A stretch of DNA of 64,000 nt from Elusimicrobiales bacterium (GTDB taxonomy: Bacteria; Elusimicrobiota; Elusimicrobia; Elusimicrobiales; UBA9959), in contig JAQTZB010000001.1 of the NCBI GenBank assembly GCA_028688015.1, forward strand, positions 744,388 through 808,387. Reading direction: 5' to 3'. Both the position numbers and the translations under genes were made by a program. A model generated the notes under the pieces. The model did not search any database and had not been told where the DNA came from. It saw only the letters and a list, made by a program, of their open reading frames with translations. How positions within the stretch are numbered: position 1 is the stretch's first letter; every line of letters starts with the position of its first letter. This document shows, piece after piece, positions 61,144-64,000 of this stretch.

Positions 61144-62394
61144 TCACTTTATCCACTTCATGAAGTCGTCCCAGTTGGAGTCCTTAGCCCAGGCCAGCCC
61201 GTCGTAAGCGGCGGTATAGTAGGACGGCAGGTAGACCGCCAGACCGTTCGCGTTGGCGTACTTGGAGCCGGTCGCGCGGTTGTGGTAGATCACGGAGCCC
61301 TTCAGGAACCCGAGCAGCTCCGAGCCCTTGGCCTTCACCGCGGCGTCGGCCGTAGCGTCGTTGACCAGTTTCACGAAGTGGGAGAGGTCCTTGTTGCTGG
61401 AGTAGTAAAAGGCCTGCGCCTTGGTGCGCGCGGCCACGGCGGCGGCGGTGTTGCCGGTCGCCATCACGGCGGCGGTCCACTCGTCCGTCAGCTTGGCCAG
61501 CTTCTCGAGGCTGGCGGTGTTGACGGAGGACTGCGTCGCGCCCTGGTTGATCTGCTGGTAGTGGTCGGTATACGCGTCCACCATCACCTTGGAGAGCTCG
61601 GCCGCGCCCATAGAGGGCTTGGCGGCCAGCGGCCCGAGGAAGGTGTTGTAGGTGTAGCCGTCGCCGGGCTCGGTCTCTTCCGAGGCCACGATGTAGTCCG
61701 CGCCTTTGCGGGCTTCATAGGCCACTTCCATCATCTGCATCAGGCAGGCGTCCATCGACAGGATGTCGATCTTGCCGGAGGCCTGCAGGGCCTGCGCCAG
61801 CTGCTGCGTGGTGATGTGGTTGCCGGACTCGTCGTCGTAGGAAATGCCCTTGCCTTCCTCCTCGGACTTCTTGTTCCAGCCGGAGCCGTGGTTCCAGACC
61901 ACCAGCACGTAATGCTGCGCCGGGAACCGCTCCTTGGACCAGTTCACGAACTCCACCATGTTCTCCCACTTGCCCATGTCGGACTTGGGGATCTCCAGGA
62001 GCACCGGGGAGGTGATCTTGGCGCTGTCCGCGTCCTTCTGGATCAGGTAGCGGCGGGAGCCTTTCCAGTCCCCGTCGTTGGTGGCGTAGCCGTTAATGCG
62101 GCCGAGCTCCGCGACGATGTTAACCTCGGGCGTGGACCCGATCATCTCCATCTCGTTGACATCCTTGAGGCCGAAGCTCTCCAGGTTGTTCTTCGCGTTC
62201 ACGTAGACCATGACGGTCCACTTGGCCGGGGCTTTCGGGTCGCCGGGCAGCGGGGTGATATCCGCGTCCGGGCTGACGTTCTGCAGCTGCGTGACTATTT
62301 CAGCGACGCTGCCCTGCTGGTCGAAGGTCACCTCGGCGAAGGCGCCGGTGGCCATGACGGAGCAGAGAAGCGCGGCGGACAACTTGTTTAACAT
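61144..62394 (-). CDS. Clostripain-family (C11) cysteine peptidase, exported
   Basis: 416 residues from the ATG at 62394, preceded by AGGAGGAG; a longer frame starting 39 nt earlier has no such site and would place the signal peptide internally. Signal peptide to about 20. Catalytic His169 (VVWNHGSGW) and Cys217 (SMDACLMQ) in the usual order; DYIVASEETEPGDGY follows, binding region of C11 peptidases. Arg-specific endoproteolysis is typical, with self-processing. Promoter elements are clear (62433-62461). It stands alone with its own terminator. Confidence 0.92.
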   Translation of the reverse strand: MLNKLSAALLCSVMATGAFAEVTFDQQGSVAEIVTQLQNVSPDADITPLPGDPKAPAKWTVMVYVNAKNNLESFGLKDVNEMEMIGSTPEVNIVAELGRINGYATNDGDWKGSRRYLIQKDADSAKITSPVLLEIPKSDMGKWENMVEFVNWSKERFPAQHYVLVVWNHGSGWNKKSEEEGKGISYDDESGNHITTQQLAQALQASGKIDILSMDACLMQMMEVAYEARKGADYIVASEETEPGDGYTYNTFLGPLAAKPSMGAAELSKVMVDAYTDHYQQINQGATQSSVNTASLEKLAKLTDEWTAAVMATGNTAAAVAARTKAQAFYYSSNKDLSHFVKLVNDATADAAVKAKGSELLGFLKGSVIYHNRATGSKYANANGLAVYLPSYYTAAYDGLAWAKDSNWDDFMKWIK

Positions 62395-62432
62395 TACTCC
62401 TCCTGTGCGCGTGTGTGTGCTAGTTAAGGCCA

Positions 62433-62461
62433 ATATTAGTAAAACGGCTGACGGGTGTCAA
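62433..62461 (-). promoter_or_regulatory. Sigma-70-type promoter for clostripain gene
   Basis: Minus strand TTGACA (62456-62461) and TAATAT (62433-62438) with a 17-bp spacer; transcript would begin near 62426, 32 nt before the ATG. Confidence 0.8.
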
Positions 62462-62488
62462 CAAAAGCCTTTGCGCCCCCGGGCGCGC

Positions 62489-62516
62489 TTGTTGCGCCCG
62501 CCGTTCCCGTTATAAT
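62489..62516 (+). promoter_or_regulatory. Promoter for FliF/FliG-like gene
   Basis: TTGTTG (62489-62494), 16-bp spacer, TATAAT (62511-62516); the ATG at 62555 follows about 32 nt from the predicted start with a GGGGGAG ribosome-binding site. Confidence 0.7.
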
Positions 62517-62554
62517 ATAATTCAAAGAACGCGTTTTAATAGCGGGGGAGAAGA

Positions 62555-64000
62555 ATGTTAAAAAAACAACTGTTGCTTTCCATACTCGTCGTCCAGGCCT
62601 TTTGCGGCGCGCTCTACGCCCAGTCCTCCACCCGCTCCTCCCTTGAGGCCAAACTGGCGCTGGAGAATTCGCTCGAAAAGCGCGTCCGCATGGTGCTTGC
62701 CGAAGCCCTCGGCACCGAAGACGTGATCGTCATCATCTCGGCGGAGATGCAGGAGCAGGAAAAGAAAGCCGCCGAGCTGATGCCTGGCATCCCGCGGCAG
62801 GAGAAAATGGGCGAGCCCTCCCTGTCCTCCAGCCTCACGATGGTCAAGAAGATCTCCGCCAGCCTGATCCTCGACAAATCCGTCAGCGAAGACGACACCA
62901 AGCTCGCCCGCAAGCTGGCAGCCGGCCTGCTCGGCCTGCCGCCCGACCGGCAGGACCTCGTCCTGATAGAGAAGATGGATTTCCGCAAAGCCAAGCCGCT
63001 GACGCTGTCCGACCTGTTCGTCCCGCCCAACCTCTGGAGCCTGGTCTGGATAGTGGTGGTCTCGCTGCTCGCCCTTTTCACCGTGGCTCTTTTCCTCGCC
63101 CCGCTCTCCAAGAGCGCCCGCGCTTTCGTTGAGGCCTTCAGCGCCCATAACGCCGCGCAGGCCGCCGCCGGCGGCCCCGCCCGCGAAGAGCGCCAGGAAG
63201 AAGTAAAAGAGACGGCCGCCAAGGCGGCCGAGGCCCAGTCCGCGCAGCCCGTAGACGGGCGCAAGCCGCCCTTCTGGTTCCTCGGGCCGGCGCACCTCTC
63301 CAGCCTGGTCTTCATCATGAAGTCCCGCTCCGTAGAGGACCTCACCATACTCCTCAGCTACGCCCCGGGAGACATGCCCGCCAAGCTTTCCGAGGCTCTC
63401 TACCCAAAGAGCGCTGAGGCCCTGGCCGCCCTGCCCAACGTGACGCTGATGCCGGAGGCCCGCATCCGCGCCTTCGAGTCGGAGCTGCTCTCGTCGCTGG
63501 ACTACGTGGTCGGCGGCGAGGACAAGGCCCTCAGCATCCTCAGCGGCCTCGACGAGGCCGTGCAGGAAAAAGCCCTGGCCGCCTTCGCCAGGCTCGATCC
63601 CGCGATGGGCAAGAAGCTCAACGCCGCCATAGTGCGCTTCTCAGCTATAACGAACCTGGAGGCCGCGCAGGCCCAGGCGCTTACCCGCCGCGTGCCGATG
63701 CGCGTGCTGGCCGCGGCGCTCAAGAACTCCCCCTACTCCGCCCCCTTCCTGGCCAAGCTCGCCGGCGGCATGCAGGAGCGCCTGCAGCAGGAGCTCGACC
63801 TTACCCGCGACCTGCCCGCCGAGGCCTACAAGGCCGACCGCGCCAAGGTAGTAGAAGCTCTCCGCCAGATGATCAAGGAAGGCTTCATCGCGCTGAAGTC
63901 CGGCGGCGCCACCAGGCCCGCGGCGGCCCCCGCCGCGGCGAAGCCCGCCGGCCTGGCGCCCCTGCCCGGCGCCGCGCCGGCCGCAAAACCCGCCGGCCTG
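62555..64000 (+). CDS. FliF C-terminal half joined to FliG-like protein, 3' end cut by window edge
   Basis: 482 codons to the edge, still open. Signal peptide 1-22 (QLLLSILVVQAFCGALYAQ). Residues 30-145 match the FliF/YscJ part next to the second membrane helix: SLEKRVRMVLAEALGTEDVIV, then KKISASLILDKS and DRQDLVLIEKMDFRKA. TM about 159-183. After an Ala/Glu/Lys linker, residues 240-445 read like FliG (FIMKSRSVEDLTILLSY, YVVGGEDKALSIL, RVPMRVLAAALKNSP, EALRQMIKEG). Then an Ala/Pro/Lys repeat tail. N-terminal FliF ring domains are missing and no flagellar gene is in the window. Own promoter; divergent from clostripain. Confidence 0.7.
   Translation, partial: MLKKQLLLSILVVQAFCGALYAQSSTRSSLEAKLALENSLEKRVRMVLAEALGTEDVIVIISAEMQEQEKKAAELMPGIPRQEKMGEPSLSSSLTMVKKISASLILDKSVSEDDTKLARKLAAGLLGLPPDRQDLVLIEKMDFRKAKPLTLSDLFVPPNLWSLVWIVVVSLLALFTVALFLAPLSKSARAFVEAFSAHNAAQAAAGGPAREERQEEVKETAAKAAEAQSAQPVDGRKPPFWFLGPAHLSSLVFIMKSRSVEDLTILLSYAPGDMPAKLSEALYPKSAEALAALPNVTLMPEARIRAFESELLSSLDYVVGGEDKALSILSGLDEAVQEKALAAFARLDPAMGKKLNAAIVRFSAITNLEAAQAQALTRRVPMRVLAAALKNSPYSAPFLAKLAGGMQERLQQELDLTRDLPAEAYKADRAKVVEALRQMIKEGFIALKSGGATRPAAAPAAAKPAGLAPLPGAAPAAKPAGL

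Noticed and set aside
62555..64000. Ordinary FliF or FliG gene
   Set aside because: Both parts are in one chain with a signal peptide and the FliF N-terminal ring domains are absent, so neither label alone fits.

Overview
The window is a GC-rich (roughly two-thirds G+C by eye), densely packed bacterial chromosome segment from a diderm. Evidence for an outer membrane is a type IV pilus secretin, two or three beta-barrel proteins, a PorV-like protein and OmpA-like domains. The combination of a PilMN-type pilus operon, several prepilin-like genes, TPR-bearing O-antigen-ligase proteins, a clostripain-type protease, a tungsten-type aldehyde:ferredoxin oxidoreductase and an AmmeMemoRadiSam set resembles Elusimicrobiota or a related candidate lineage. 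That assignment is inference, since no rRNA is present.

Layout. 1-10,525 (all minus) is a type IV pilus operon, in transcription order: double OmpA-like protein, PilM-PilN fusion, PilO, PilP-like, PilQ secretin, PilB, PilC, cysteine-rich pilin, and a second prepilin cut by the window edge. 10,695-15,743 holds two back-to-back O-antigen-ligase/PglL-like membrane proteins with TPR tails. A tRNA-Thr follows, then an AT-richer cassette of two unknown genes between two copies of a palindromic repeat (15,953-17,225). 17,234-21,346 holds an aldehyde:ferredoxin oxidoreductase with a MoaD-like protein and a Na+-coupled amino-acid transporter with its 47-residue small subunit. 21,450-27,017 holds a P-loop protein of unknown family, a TerC metal transporter, a P-type cation ATPase with no normal start codon, and an FKBP isomerase. 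27,103-36,402 holds a PilB-type ATPase fused to a CheY-like domain, a barrel protein, an unusual initiator tRNA, and a sensory block (two histidine kinases, a lone receiver, a PhnD-like binding protein and a barrel). 37,008-48,944 is mixed housekeeping: MscL with a zinc ribbon, a purple-acid-phosphatase-like protein, adenine deaminase, a large hybrid kinase, a TauE-like exporter, PgeF, a DUF2156 protein, a GNAT enzyme and an M14 carboxypeptidase. 49,074-53,108 holds membrane redox-type proteins and a spermidine-synthase-like membrane protein. 53,027-59,492 is one minus-strand run, ispA-dxs-LOG-AmmS-AmmB/A, joining isoprenoid precursor synthesis to the poorly understood AmmeMemoRadiSam system. 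After a PorV-like protein come a highly structured 340-bp non-coding element, a secreted clostripain, and at the right edge a gene whose product looks like the C-terminal half of FliF joined to FliG.

The strongest candidates for undescribed biology are: (1) the FliF/FliG-like fusion with a signal peptide at 62,555; (2) the exported AmmeMemoRadiSam set inside an isoprenoid operon; (3) the PilB-CheY fusion; (4) the structured element at 60,720-61,058; and (5) the repeat-flanked cassette at 15,953-17,225. All functional assignments come from reading motifs and family resemblance by eye; no database search was run.
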